A stretch of 40,005 bases of DNA from Coprobacillus sp. CAG:826. GTDB lineage: Bacteria > Bacillota_I > Bacilli_A > RFN20 > CAG-826. Below the pieces are notes generated by a model that was given only the letters and a program-made list of their open reading frames with translations, did not search any database and was not told the origin of the DNA. This document shows positions 31,698 to 39,959 of the stretch, one piece after another; position 1 is the stretch's first letter, and the number at the start of each line of letters is the position of its first letter. The stretch lies in the NCBI GenBank assembly GCA_000437235.1, contig FR897020.1, forward strand, positions 1 through 40,005, written 5' to 3'. The translations under genes were made by a program, and so were the position numbers.

Positions 31698-32089
31698 TTT
31701 GTTTTCTCCTCTTTTTTCCAAGCATCTTCTATCCATTGATCTAAATGGTCGGCTAAGGCTTGGAAATCTTTTGCTTCATCGTCGTTTTTTCTTTTTCTTT
31801 TTAATACGGGTGGTCTACGAACAATTTGCCGTTCTCTTTCAACCGTTTGTTTTAAGGATAAACGCAAGTAATGGTTTTGGGCATCTTCGCCAATGATTTT
31901 GACGCGCACCATTTTCCCAATTTGAACATAGTCGTTTATACTTCTAACAAAGCGAGAGGAGATTTCGGAAATATGGATTAACCCTTGTTGGCCATTTGGA
32001 AAAAGAACAAATGCGCCATAGGGTTGAATTCCCGTGATGGTTCCTTCATGGATTTCTCCCACCGCATATAGTATAGTATCATTCATCAT
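31694..32089 (-). CDS. S1-domain RNA-binding protein (GSP13/YugI-like)
   Basis: 131 residues. One S1 OB-fold at about residues 8-78 (GTITGIQPYGAFVLF, GLIHISEIS, then VRVKIIGED and LRLSLKQ), followed by a charged tail of about 50 residues. This matches the small Bacillota S1 proteins such as general stress protein 13/CvfD that bind the ribosome or mRNA. It shares one base with the tarJ stop (TAATG) and four with pgi (ATGA), so translation is coupled on both sides. Regulation of which RNAs is unknown. Confidence 0.88.
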   Translation of the reverse strand: MMNDTILYAVGEIHEGTITGIQPYGAFVLFPNGQQGLIHISEISSRFVRSINDYVQIGKMVRVKIIGEDAQNHYLRLSLKQTVERERQIVRRPPVLKRKRKNDDEAKDFQALADHLDQWIEDAWKKEEKTK

Positions 32090-33132
32090 TAAAACTCCAT
32101 AATATTTTTTCCAACTATCGTTTTATTATTAGCTTCTTCATCAAAAACGTGATAAATATCGGTAACGCTTTTGATATTAGTGATGGAGAGTACAAGTGGT
32201 TTGATTGCTTCAATGACTTCTGGCAACTCAATGTATTGCGCTACTTGAATAAAATCATTGACAGAGCTTCTAGTTACACCTTTTAAGACAAGGCCTTTTT
32301 CTAAAATGCTACGTGTATTAATTTGTACTCGATTTTCACTAACCCCCATGAGTACGAGAGTTGCACCCACTCGTGCTTGATCGATCATTTCGTTAATAGC
32401 AACTTCCGAGCCATTACCACCTACGCATTCAAATAAAGTATCAAAGGTTAAATGAGCCGCTTTTACTTCTTGAATGGAAAAAGTAGAAGCACCTTGGAAA
32501 GTTTGTAACTTGTCTTTATTTAAACCAATCACGGTAACAGGATGGTGAAGAACTTTATTTAATATAACGTAGACTACATACGCCATTAGGCCATCGCCCC
32601 ATATGGCAATTTGATCATTTTCTTTAATATGAATTCTTCGTATTGCCGCATTAGCAACGCTGAGTAATTCAGAAAAAACTGCATATTTTGCAGGAATTTC
32701 TTCATTGTATTTCACTAAGAAATTCGTATTATAGGTAACATACTTTCTTAAGAATCCATCACAGGTACTACTAGCAAATTTAGCGTTAGGGCAATAGTTT
32801 TGTTCAATATCATAATCTTGGCAACGGGAAACTAAACAAGAAGCGCATTTGCTTTCATCGACAAGATTAGGAACTAAGATGACGTGGTCACCTTTTTTAA
32901 ACTTTCCACTTGGATCTTTTAAAACCACACCGACCGCTTCATGAATTGGAGTAATCGGATATTTTTTTTCAAGAACTTCTTTCGCTCTTAATCCCAAGTA
33001 GTAGCGGAGATCAGCTTTACAAACAGCGAGTTTATCGATTTGCACAATGGCTTCAGTATCTAAAGGACTTACGTTCTCTAAAAATTCCTCAATCACCTTA
33101 GGATTTACGATTTTATACGTTTTAGAAAACAT
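32089..33132 (-). CDS. tarJ: TarJ-like ribulose-5-phosphate reductase (zinc alcohol dehydrogenase family)
   Basis: 347 residues with the medium-chain dehydrogenase layout: N-terminal catalytic domain (IHEAVGVVLKD near 64-74) and a Rossmann domain with IWGDGLMAYV near 170. The pattern C-x2-C-x4-C then NYCPN near 100-120 differs from ordinary alcohol dehydrogenases and agrees with TarJ. It lies two bases after the TarI-type cytidylyltransferase, the standard tarI-tarJ pair, so it should reduce ribulose-5-phosphate to ribitol-5-phosphate with NADPH for CDP-ribitol. Sequence alone cannot exclude a related polyol dehydrogenase. Confidence 0.85.
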   Translation of the reverse strand: MFSKTYKIVNPKVIEEFLENVSPLDTEAIVQIDKLAVCKADLRYYLGLRAKEVLEKKYPITPIHEAVGVVLKDPSGKFKKGDHVILVPNLVDESKCASCLVSRCQDYDIEQNYCPNAKFASSTCDGFLRKYVTYNTNFLVKYNEEIPAKYAVFSELLSVANAAIRRIHIKENDQIAIWGDGLMAYVVYVILNKVLHHPVTVIGLNKDKLQTFQGASTFSIQEVKAAHLTFDTLFECVGGNGSEVAINEMIDQARVGATLVLMGVSENRVQINTRSILEKGLVLKGVTRSSVNDFIQVAQYIELPEVIEAIKPLVLSITNIKSVTDIYHVFDEEANNKTIVGKNIMEF

Positions 33133-33134
33133 AA

Positions 33135-33845
33135 TTATTGTACCTCGGTTTTTCCAATTTTAAGTAAAGCTTTTAACATCATTAAATCATCAAAAGTGGT
33201 GATTTTGAAATTCAAACGATCACCATTTACTAAATAAACTTCTCCTTGGTTTTTACGAATTAATTGGGCGTCATCACTCGCATTTTCAATATGATTTTTA
33301 ATAGCTTCTTGATGCGCTTTCATAATTTTTTCATAACGGAAAGATTGTGGGGTTTGTCCTAAAAATAGTTCTTTTCTAAGAGGAACATCATCAATCTTTT
33401 CTCCGTCTTGCGAATGAATAATTGTATCTGCTGAAGGAATAACCGTGTCTACGGCGCCATAACGTAAAGCGCCTTCAATGTTATCAGAAATAATTCTTCC
33501 ATTCACTAAAGGACGAGCAGAATCATGAATTAAAACGATATCATCATTTTTAGCAAAAGGAGCGATAGCGAGTAATCCATTATAAACAGAGGCTTGTCTT
33601 GTATCTCCACCTTCTACGACATGATGAACTTTAGATAAATCAAATTGACGAATCCAAACCTTAATTTCATCGATGTAATCTTTTTTGGTAACGACGACAA
33701 TTTCATCAATGTCGAAGTGCATTTCAAATTGTTCGATTGTGTGAACTACGATAGGTTTATTATAAATCATTAAAAATTGCTTAGGTACAGAGGCATTTCC
33801 CATTCGAGTTCCGCTTCCCGCAGCAAGAATAATTGCAATGTTCAT
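33135..33845 (-). CDS. tarI: TarI-like ribitol-5-phosphate cytidylyltransferase (IspD family)
   Basis: 236 residues. LAAGSGTRMG at about 7-16 is the nucleotide loop, PKQFL near 21-25 and HTIEQFE near 35-41 are family motifs, and HDSARPLV and YGAVDTVIPSADTI lie in the middle. The closest fit is TarI because tarJ follows at once, but the fold is shared with IspD, which makes CDP-methylerythritol for the MEP pathway used by ispF here. No separate ispD is visible in this window. AAGGAG precedes the ATG. First gene of the operon with tarJ, the S1 protein and pgi. Confidence 0.82.
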   Translation of the reverse strand: MNIAIILAAGSGTRMGNASVPKQFLMIYNKPIVVHTIEQFEMHFDIDEIVVVTKKDYIDEIKVWIRQFDLSKVHHVVEGGDTRQASVYNGLLAIAPFAKNDDIVLIHDSARPLVNGRIISDNIEGALRYGAVDTVIPSADTIIHSQDGEKIDDVPLRKELFLGQTPQSFRYEKIMKAHQEAIKNHIENASDDAQLIRKNQGEVYLVNGDRLNFKITTFDDLMMLKALLKIGKTEVQ

Positions 33846-33872
33846 ATGTTTTCTCCTTCAAAATACGTTATC

Positions 33873-33901
33873 AATATATCATTCATTGTTCATAATTACA
33901 A
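33873..33901 (-). promoter_or_regulatory. Promoter of the tarI operon
   Basis: TTGTAA (33901-33896), 17-base spacer, TATATT (33878-33873). Confidence 0.75.
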
Positions 33902-33917
33902 TAAATATAAAACAAAG

Positions 33918-33941
33918 AAAACAGCCCATGAGAGCTATTTT
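33918..33941 (-). terminator. Terminator of the HAD hydrolase gene
   Basis: On the minus strand AAAATAGCTC-TCAT-GGGCTGTTTT; it overlaps the stop codon. Confidence 0.75.
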
Positions 33942-34780
33942 CATCGATCTTTTGTATATAATTTTTCTTCTTTTCGAGATAGTTGATCATTTAGCGCAAT
34001 TTTTTGGAAAATTAATTGCACAACTTTTTCTAAATCACTATTCTTACTATAGTCAGCTAAACTTACAAAGTTTACACGACCGTCTTCATATAATTGATTC
34101 ACTTTTTCCTTTTTACCTTCTTGATAAATCGCGATAGAGTGACCACCATTATTTTTGACAAGAATCATAAAAGGAATATCGGTCATTCCATCACCAAAAT
34201 AAATCATGTTGGTGTAGGGAATACGACGTTCACCTTGTTTTTCATTCACACCAGCGTCATCGGTTTGATCTAAGACGCCTTTACTAATACGGAAAAGATA
34301 TTGTGTTTTTGCCGTGTAGTTGATTGCGTTCTTTGGCCAAATGGCAGTGCCGTCTTCGCCATAGTGGAATTCACAGCCAAAAATAGCTTTAAATTCGCTA
34401 GCAATTTTACAACCGTCAATAATCTCTTTGGTTCCCGATGAAACGATATAATGTTCCACTTGGAAGCCTAAAGAACTACCATATTCATTGATTCTTTTAA
34501 ACCATGTTTCAACGCCACGATAAAAGGTGATATTTTTGCCAAGTGAAGTCAAATATTCTTTGGTTAAAGGAATACCTTTTTCTCGACATTTTAATACCAT
34601 CATGTACATATATGAAAGAATTCTTTCGATTTGATACTTCTCCGATAATTTTCCTGTTTCTGACCAAAATTCTTGTGGTGTCATTCCTAAGTTAGGAATG
34701 AAACTATAGTTTTGCATATCATCCGTGCATAAGGTCTTATCAAAATCATAAATAAGAGCAATAATTGGTTTCTTTGCCAT
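33941..34780 (-). CDS. HAD-superfamily phosphatase
   Basis: 279 residues from ATG 34780; AAGGAGG lies eight bases upstream, inside the frame that would begin at 34798. The nucleophile motif is YDFDKTLC (D12 and D14), the threonine/serine motif is VSSG near 116-120, and GDGMTDIP near 200-207 is the acidic metal motif. A helical cap lies between the first and second motifs. It is a cytoplasmic Mg2+ phosphatase. The substrate is unknown; the long cap and the motif spacing resemble phosphoserine phosphatase-like members. It is monocistronic with its own promoter. Confidence 0.88.
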   Translation of the reverse strand: MAKKPIIALIYDFDKTLCTDDMQNYSFIPNLGMTPQEFWSETGKLSEKYQIERILSYMYMMVLKCREKGIPLTKEYLTSLGKNITFYRGVETWFKRINEYGSSLGFQVEHYIVSSGTKEIIDGCKIASEFKAIFGCEFHYGEDGTAIWPKNAINYTAKTQYLFRISKGVLDQTDDAGVNEKQGERRIPYTNMIYFGDGMTDIPFMILVKNNGGHSIAIYQEGKKEKVNQLYEDGRVNFVSLADYSKNSDLEKVVQLIFQKIALNDQLSRKEEKLYTKDR

Positions 34781-34800
34781 AATAATTCCTCCTTTCATAT

Positions 34801-34829
34801 ATTCTATATGAAAAACCTTATTTAGTCAA
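34801..34829 (-). promoter_or_regulatory. Promoter of the HAD gene
   Basis: TTGACT (34829-34824), 17-base spacer, TAGAAT (34806-34801). The palindrome CATATA-TTC-TATATG (34796-34810) overlaps the -10. Confidence 0.7.
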
Positions 34830-34998
34830 ATTGTTATTCAAAGGCGCACCAACTGTATACTTATTCTCATAAAAATATATCTTTCGTCCTTTTATTGGTG
34901 AGTGAAAATTATGATTTTTGTATAAAAAAACATATCGTTTTTCTTTTCTTTTAGAAAAGACCTCGCTATAATGATTACGAAAGAGAGGGAATTATTTT

Positions 34999-36600
34999 AT
35001 GAAAAAACCTATTATTCTTTGTATTTTAGATGGCTTCGGCTATCGTAAAGAAACGCGTGGAAACGCTGTTTATGAGGCAAAAAAGCCTAATCTTACCGCC
35101 TTTTTTGAAAAATACCCAACGACTTTAATTGAAGCTTCGGGGATGGCGGTAGGTTTACCAAAAGGTCAAATGGGAAACTCGGAAGTTGGCCATTTAAATT
35201 TGGGCGCCGGACGCGTTGTTTATCAATCACTTACTTTATTAAACAAAGCTGTAGAGGATGGCGATTTTTATAAAAATCCACATTATCTTCACGCTATTGA
35301 ACATGTAAAAAAACATCACTCCAAATTACATGTAATGGGCCTACTTAGCGATGGCGGTGTTCATAGCCATATTGATCATATTGTCGCAATGCTTCGTTTA
35401 GCCAAAGAACAAGGACTTGACCAAGTTTACGTTCACTGCTTTATGGATGGAAGAGACGTTGATCCACAAAGTGGCGTTCATTACTTAGATACTTTACAAC
35501 ACGCGATGGATGAATTAAAAGTCGGTCAAATCGCTGATATCAGTGGCCGTTATTACGCTATGGATCGTGATAAAAACTTAGACCGTAACGATATTGCTTA
35601 TCGCGTCATGGTTGATCATGATGGACCAAGTTTCAAGGATTATCATGATTTCTTAAAAGAACAATATACTTATTTACCAACTACGGGAAAAGAAGCAAGT
35701 GACGAATTCATTTTGCCACATTATCACGAAGGCGTTGAAGGACAAATTCAAGATGATGATGCTGTCATCTTCATGAACTTCCGTCCAGACCGTGCGATTC
35801 AAATTGGTACCATGATTACCAACCCACATTACTATGAGCATCCACCAGTGAATGAACAAGGTAATCCAGTTTATAAAGCTTATGTACCAGGCCATATTTT
35901 AAAGAACATTTTCTTTGTGAGTACAATGAAATATGCGGATTCTGTATTAGGCGAAATCGCTTTTGCTTTACCAAGCTTAAAGAATGTTTTAGGTGTCTGG
36001 TTAGCCGATCATGGCTACCGTCAACTTCGTATTGCTGAAACCGAAAAATACGCTCACGTTACCTTCTTCTTTGATGGAACGGTGAATTATGATGGTGTAA
36101 CACAACCAGCATTAAAGAATTGCCGCCGTATTTTAGTCAATTCACCTAAAGTAGCAACTTATGATTTAAAACCAGAAATGTCTGCTTATGAAGTAACCGA
36201 TCGCCTTTTAGAAGCTTTAAATGAACATAACTTAGATGTCGTTATTTTAAACTTTGCTAACTGCGACATGGTGGGTCATACCGCTGTTGAAAATGCTGTT
36301 GTTAAAGCCGTTGAAGATATCGATACTTGCTGCGGAAGATTAATCAAATGGGCTGAAGATAACGATGCCGTTTTAATGATTACTGCAGACCACGGAAATG
36401 CAGAAATGGTCATTGATGATGAAGGTAAACCATATACCGCTCATACCACCAACCCAGTTCCATATTCCATCAATATCCCAGGTGCAGTTTTAAGAAAAGA
36501 TGGTAAATTGTCGAACATTGCACCAACAATTATTAGCTTATTAGGAGAAAAAGTTCCTGAAGAAATGACAGAACCAAGCATGATTCTTGAGGTGAAGTAA
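34999..36600 (+). CDS. gpmI: Cofactor-independent phosphoglycerate mutase
   Basis: 533 residues. The N-terminal metal motif CILDGFGYR, the catalytic serine in MGNSEVGHLNLGAGR near residue 60-70, and the C-terminal ITADHGNAE motif near 464 with HTTNPVP near 485 show the alkaline-phosphatase-like iPGM fold. It converts 3- to 2-phosphoglycerate in the cytoplasm. Bacillota enzymes of this type need Mn2+, which is family knowledge. TATAAT (34967-34972) is upstream and GAGAGGG precedes the ATG. The M3 peptidase ATG immediately follows the stop codon, so the genes are coupled. Confidence 0.96.
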   Translation: MKKPIILCILDGFGYRKETRGNAVYEAKKPNLTAFFEKYPTTLIEASGMAVGLPKGQMGNSEVGHLNLGAGRVVYQSLTLLNKAVEDGDFYKNPHYLHAIEHVKKHHSKLHVMGLLSDGGVHSHIDHIVAMLRLAKEQGLDQVYVHCFMDGRDVDPQSGVHYLDTLQHAMDELKVGQIADISGRYYAMDRDKNLDRNDIAYRVMVDHDGPSFKDYHDFLKEQYTYLPTTGKEASDEFILPHYHEGVEGQIQDDDAVIFMNFRPDRAIQIGTMITNPHYYEHPPVNEQGNPVYKAYVPGHILKNIFFVSTMKYADSVLGEIAFALPSLKNVLGVWLADHGYRQLRIAETEKYAHVTFFFDGTVNYDGVTQPALKNCRRILVNSPKVATYDLKPEMSAYEVTDRLLEALNEHNLDVVILNFANCDMVGHTAVENAVVKAVEDIDTCCGRLIKWAEDNDAVLMITADHGNAEMVIDDEGKPYTAHTTNPVPYSINIPGAVLRKDGKLSNIAPTIISLLGEKVPEEMTEPSMILEVK

Positions 36601-38286
36601 ATGACATTTGAAGAAATTCCTTTACGAATTCCTAATCTTACAATTGTGGAAAAGAAAGCAAAAAAGTTTTTAGAAGAATTTCAAAATGCCACAAGTGCTA
36701 AAGAACAAGCAAAAGTAATTCGTAAATTTGATAAATATTACTTTAACATTCAATCGGATTTAACGGTTATTTCCATTCGATATACCTTAAATACCCAAGA
36801 TCCAGAATATCAAGAAGCGCAAGCCAAAGCGGATGAACTTATTCCTGAAATTGAATCCATTTTAAATATTCCTTTTGCCAAAGCTATGCTTTCTTCGCCT
36901 TATTATGAGGAATTAAAGAAAATCTTTGGCGAACATTTCATGAATATTTATCGCGCTAAAGTGGAAAGTTTTGATGATCGTATTGTTGAAGATTTACAAG
37001 AAGAGAATCGATTACTTACCCAATATAACCGCGTCGTGAGTGCGGCTAAGATTCCTTTTAGAGGAGAAATCTATAATCTTTCACAACTTGCAAAATTCAC
37101 GGAAGATTTAGACCGCGAAACACGGAAAGAAGCTTCCAAGGCTTATTGGAAGTTCTTTGAAGAGCACAATGAAGAACTCGGCAAAATTTATGATGATTTA
37201 GTGCATGTTCGTACGAAAATGGCTCATAAATTAGGCTACAAAAACTTTGTTGAATTAGGATATCTTCGTTTAGGAAGAACCGATTATGGCGCTGAAGAAG
37301 TGAAAAAATATCGCGATCAAATTTATCATGATGTTGTTCCGGTTACCAAAAAACTCTTCCGTCAACAAGCCAAGAGATTAGAAATCAAAAATCCCAAATA
37401 TTATGATTACAATTTAACATTTAAAGATGGTAATCCAACACCAATCGGTAATCGTGACACTTTAGTGTTAAAAGCGCAAAAAATGTATGATGAAATGAGT
37501 GCAGAAACGGGATCTTTCTTCCGTTTCATGTGTGAACATCATCTTTTAGACTTAGATGCAAGAGCTGGAAAAAGTGGGGGAGGATATATGACCTATTTAT
37601 CCCGCTATGAATTCCCATTCGTCTTTGCAAACTTCAATGGAACACAAGGCGATGTGGAAGTTTTAACCCATGAAATCGGCCATTCTTATCAAGGTTATTG
37701 CGCTCGTAAAATTTTTCCCCAAGTTCTTCAATCTCCAACCTATGAAGCTTGTGAAATTCATTCAATGAGCATGGAATTCTTTGCTTGGCCTTGGATGAAA
37801 GATTTCTTTGGTGATCAAGAAAAGAAATTCTTATTTGCCCATTTATCTAATGCAGTAACTTTCTTACCTTATGGAGTTGCTGTGGATGAATTCCAACACT
37901 TTGTATATGAAAATCCTGATGTTACCCATCAAGAACGATTGGCAAAGTGGAGAGAAATTGAAAAGAAATATCTACCTCATAAAGAATACAGAAAAGGTAG
38001 TTTCTTAGATTTGGGTGGATTCTGGATGAAACAAAGACATATTTTTGAAAGTCCATTCTATTATATTGATTATACTTTGGCTCAAGTGGTTGCTTTTGAA
38101 TTCTTAATTGAAATGCAAAAAGATTATAAAAAGGCATGGAAAAAATATAATCGTCTCTGCAATTTAGGCGGAAAATATCCGTTCACTCTTCTTTTAAAGA
38201 AAGCGCATTTAGCAAATCCTTTCATAGAAGGTACAGTGAAAAAGATTATTCGCCCCATTGAAAGAAAACTTAAAAGTATATTATAA
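36601..38286 (+). CDS. M3-family oligoendopeptidase (PZ-peptidase-like)
   Basis: 561 residues. The zinc motif HEIGH is at 357-361, followed about 25 residues later by a glutamate helix with EACEIHSMSMEF. This is the M3 family, in the subgroup of compact Bacillota oligopeptidases rather than PepF, whose motif and size differ (see 10858). It probably degrades cytoplasmic peptides. The start directly abuts the gpmI stop, with AGGTGA inside gpmI as ribosome site. A strong terminator follows. Confidence 0.93.
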   Translation: MTFEEIPLRIPNLTIVEKKAKKFLEEFQNATSAKEQAKVIRKFDKYYFNIQSDLTVISIRYTLNTQDPEYQEAQAKADELIPEIESILNIPFAKAMLSSPYYEELKKIFGEHFMNIYRAKVESFDDRIVEDLQEENRLLTQYNRVVSAAKIPFRGEIYNLSQLAKFTEDLDRETRKEASKAYWKFFEEHNEELGKIYDDLVHVRTKMAHKLGYKNFVELGYLRLGRTDYGAEEVKKYRDQIYHDVVPVTKKLFRQQAKRLEIKNPKYYDYNLTFKDGNPTPIGNRDTLVLKAQKMYDEMSAETGSFFRFMCEHHLLDLDARAGKSGGGYMTYLSRYEFPFVFANFNGTQGDVEVLTHEIGHSYQGYCARKIFPQVLQSPTYEACEIHSMSMEFFAWPWMKDFFGDQEKKFLFAHLSNAVTFLPYGVAVDEFQHFVYENPDVTHQERLAKWREIEKKYLPHKEYRKGSFLDLGGFWMKQRHIFESPFYYIDYTLAQVVAFEFLIEMQKDYKKAWKKYNRLCNLGGKYPFTLLLKKAHLANPFIEGTVKKIIRPIERKLKSIL

Positions 38287-38308
38287 AACGTAGCAGAAGC
38301 TACGTTTT
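38285..38308 (+). terminator. Terminator of the gpmI-M3 peptidase unit
   Basis: AAAACGTAGC-AGAA-GCTACGTTTT followed by more T. Confidence 0.88.
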
Positions 38309-38324
38309 TTTTATAAAAATAAAA

Positions 38325-38346
38325 AAGGCCAATCAAAATCAGCCTT
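38325..38346 (-). terminator. Terminator of tRNA-Leu(GAG)
   Basis: On the minus strand AAGGCTGAT-TTTG-ATTGGCCTT with two wobble pairs and a U-run. Confidence 0.75.
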
Positions 38347-38359
38347 ATCTTTTAAAAAC

Positions 38360-38443
38360 TGGTGCAGGCAATGAGACTTGAACTCACACGGGTCTCCCCA
38401 TACGCCCCTCAAACGTACGCGTCTACCATTCCGCCATGCCTGC
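38360..38443 (-). tRNA. tRNA-Leu(GAG)
   Basis: 84 bases, class II; acceptor GCAGGCA/TGCCTGC, anticodon loop TTGAGGG (GAG), encoded CCA. Third leucine isoacceptor in the window. Confidence 0.95.
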
Positions 38444-38453
38444 AAGCGTGTAT

Positions 38454-38481
38454 ATTATACCAAAATTAAAAAATATTGCAA
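38454..38481 (-). promoter_or_regulatory. Promoter of tRNA-Leu(GAG)
   Basis: TTGCAA (38481-38476), 16-base spacer, TATAAT (38459-38454). Confidence 0.8.
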
Positions 38482-38619
38482 TAATAAAAAATAGAAATCT
38501 AATGGGGCTATAACCAAAATTAGGTAGAACAAGTGATAATTACGTTGGTAATGAAAACTAGTTAAAGGTAAACTTACGACAAATGTGTGAAATGTTATAT
38601 TTTTTATGACCTTTAAAAA

Positions 38620-38648
38620 TTGACTTTACAAAAACAATTTTTTATAAT
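38620..38648 (+). promoter_or_regulatory. Promoter of the GT4 glycosyltransferase
   Basis: TTGACT (38620-38625), 17-base spacer, TATAAT (38643-38648), with AAGGAG before the ATG. Confidence 0.85.
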
Positions 38649-38678
38649 AGCCTTACTTTGTAAGGAGTTGAACGATTT

Positions 38679-39944
38679 ATGGCAGGTGACATGTCGAAAC
38701 TACGCATTGTTCAGTTTTGCGACAATTTTTTTCCGCAAATTGATGGTGTCGTTAAAGTTGTTCATAATTGCGCGTTACGCTTAAATCAAAAAGAAGATTG
38801 TATTGTTGTCGTTCCTAAGTATGAAAAGCATCCCTATGATGATTCGAAATTTTCGTATCCAGTATGTAGAAAATTAACAAAGGTAATGACATTTAATAAT
38901 TTTGAAGTCCCTTTTCCTAAAACGGATCGTGAATTAACAAAGAAGATTCTAGATTTTGATGGTGAAATCTACCATTGCCATTCGCCTTTTTTTATGGGTC
39001 ATTATGCTTTAAAACTAGCAAAGAAAAAGAATATTCCAGTGGTTGCAACATTTCATAGTCAATTTAAAGAAGACTTTTTAGCCACTACGAATAATAAAGT
39101 GCTCACCAATTGGATGATTAAATATATTGTAGATTTCTTTGAACAATGTGATGAAGTTTGGGCACCTTCTAGAAAAGCGGCCGAAATATTAAAATCGTAT
39201 GGGTATGAAAAAGAAGTTTTTGTAATGGAAAATGGTACAGATTTCGTCTATCCTGAACATATTGATGAAATTAAAGAAAAAGCGCGACAGGATTTTAAAA
39301 TTGATAAAGCGCATAAAAACTTATTATACGTTGGACAACTTCGGTTTGTTAAAAATCTTAAATTAGTGTTACATACCATGCTTCGATTGATTCGAAAAGA
39401 TAATTCTTATCATCTTTATTTAGTCGGTGAAGGATTAAACGAAGAAGAAATGCGCACATATGTGAGAAAACATCATTTAGAAAACAATATTCATTTTGTT
39501 GGAAAAATTGCAGATATTAAGGTTTTAAGCAGTATTTACGCGATTTGTGATTTATTCTTCTTCCCATCAACTTATGATACATATTCCATTGCGGTAAGAG
39601 AAGCCTGCATTATGGAAACTCCAAGTTTATTAACCATTGGTTCAAGTGCTGCTGAAGCTTTTACTAACGACGTGAATGGCTTTTTAGCGAATGGTGATGT
39701 TTGTTCCATGGAAAAACGTATTTTAGAAATTTTTAGTGATGACGCTCATCGAATTGAAGTAGGAAAAGTAGCGGCAAAAACCATTCCAATTACGTTTGAT
39801 ACGATGGTAGATAGAACTTTAGAACGTTATCGTTACTTAATAGCAAAACGTAAAGAAAGCGAAGGAAAAAAGAAAAGAACTGTGCGAAAATCACCTCAAA
39901 GAAGAGTAAAAAAACAAAAACAAGAGAAAAAGAAAGAAGCGTAG
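38679..39944 (+). CDS. GT4-family glycosyltransferase, probably glycolipid synthase
   Basis: 421 residues. The N-terminal GT-B half starts with the DGVVKVVHNCALRL loop and contains HCHSPFFMGHYAL near 104-116. The C-terminal half has YVGQLRFVKNL near 215-225 and the sugar-nucleotide E-x7-E-type region VREACIMETPSL near 309-320. The order resembles monoglucosyldiacylglycerol synthases, which make membrane glycolipids and lipoteichoic acid anchors. The last 30 residues are extremely lysine- and arginine-rich, which could bind anionic lipids. ATG 38679 is used; ATG 38691 is an alternative. The acceptor is inference; other GT4 roles remain possible. Confidence 0.82.
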   Translation: MAGDMSKLRIVQFCDNFFPQIDGVVKVVHNCALRLNQKEDCIVVVPKYEKHPYDDSKFSYPVCRKLTKVMTFNNFEVPFPKTDRELTKKILDFDGEIYHCHSPFFMGHYALKLAKKKNIPVVATFHSQFKEDFLATTNNKVLTNWMIKYIVDFFEQCDEVWAPSRKAAEILKSYGYEKEVFVMENGTDFVYPEHIDEIKEKARQDFKIDKAHKNLLYVGQLRFVKNLKLVLHTMLRLIRKDNSYHLYLVGEGLNEEEMRTYVRKHHLENNIHFVGKIADIKVLSSIYAICDLFFFPSTYDTYSIAVREACIMETPSLLTIGSSAAEAFTNDVNGFLANGDVCSMEKRILEIFSDDAHRIEVGKVAAKTIPITFDTMVDRTLERYRYLIAKRKESEGKKKRTVRKSPQRRVKKQKQEKKKEA

Positions 39945-39953
39945 TGCTTCTTT
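39933..39953. terminator. Terminator overlapping the GT4 stop codon
   Basis: AAAGAAGC-GTAGT-GCTTCTTT with a T-run; the stop TAG lies in the loop. Confidence 0.8.
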
Positions 39954-39959
39954 TTTTGA

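Noticed and set aside
33777..34137. Plus-strand open frames across the tarI-HAD intergenic region
   Set aside because: They run antisense to two well-supported genes, their promoter and a terminator.
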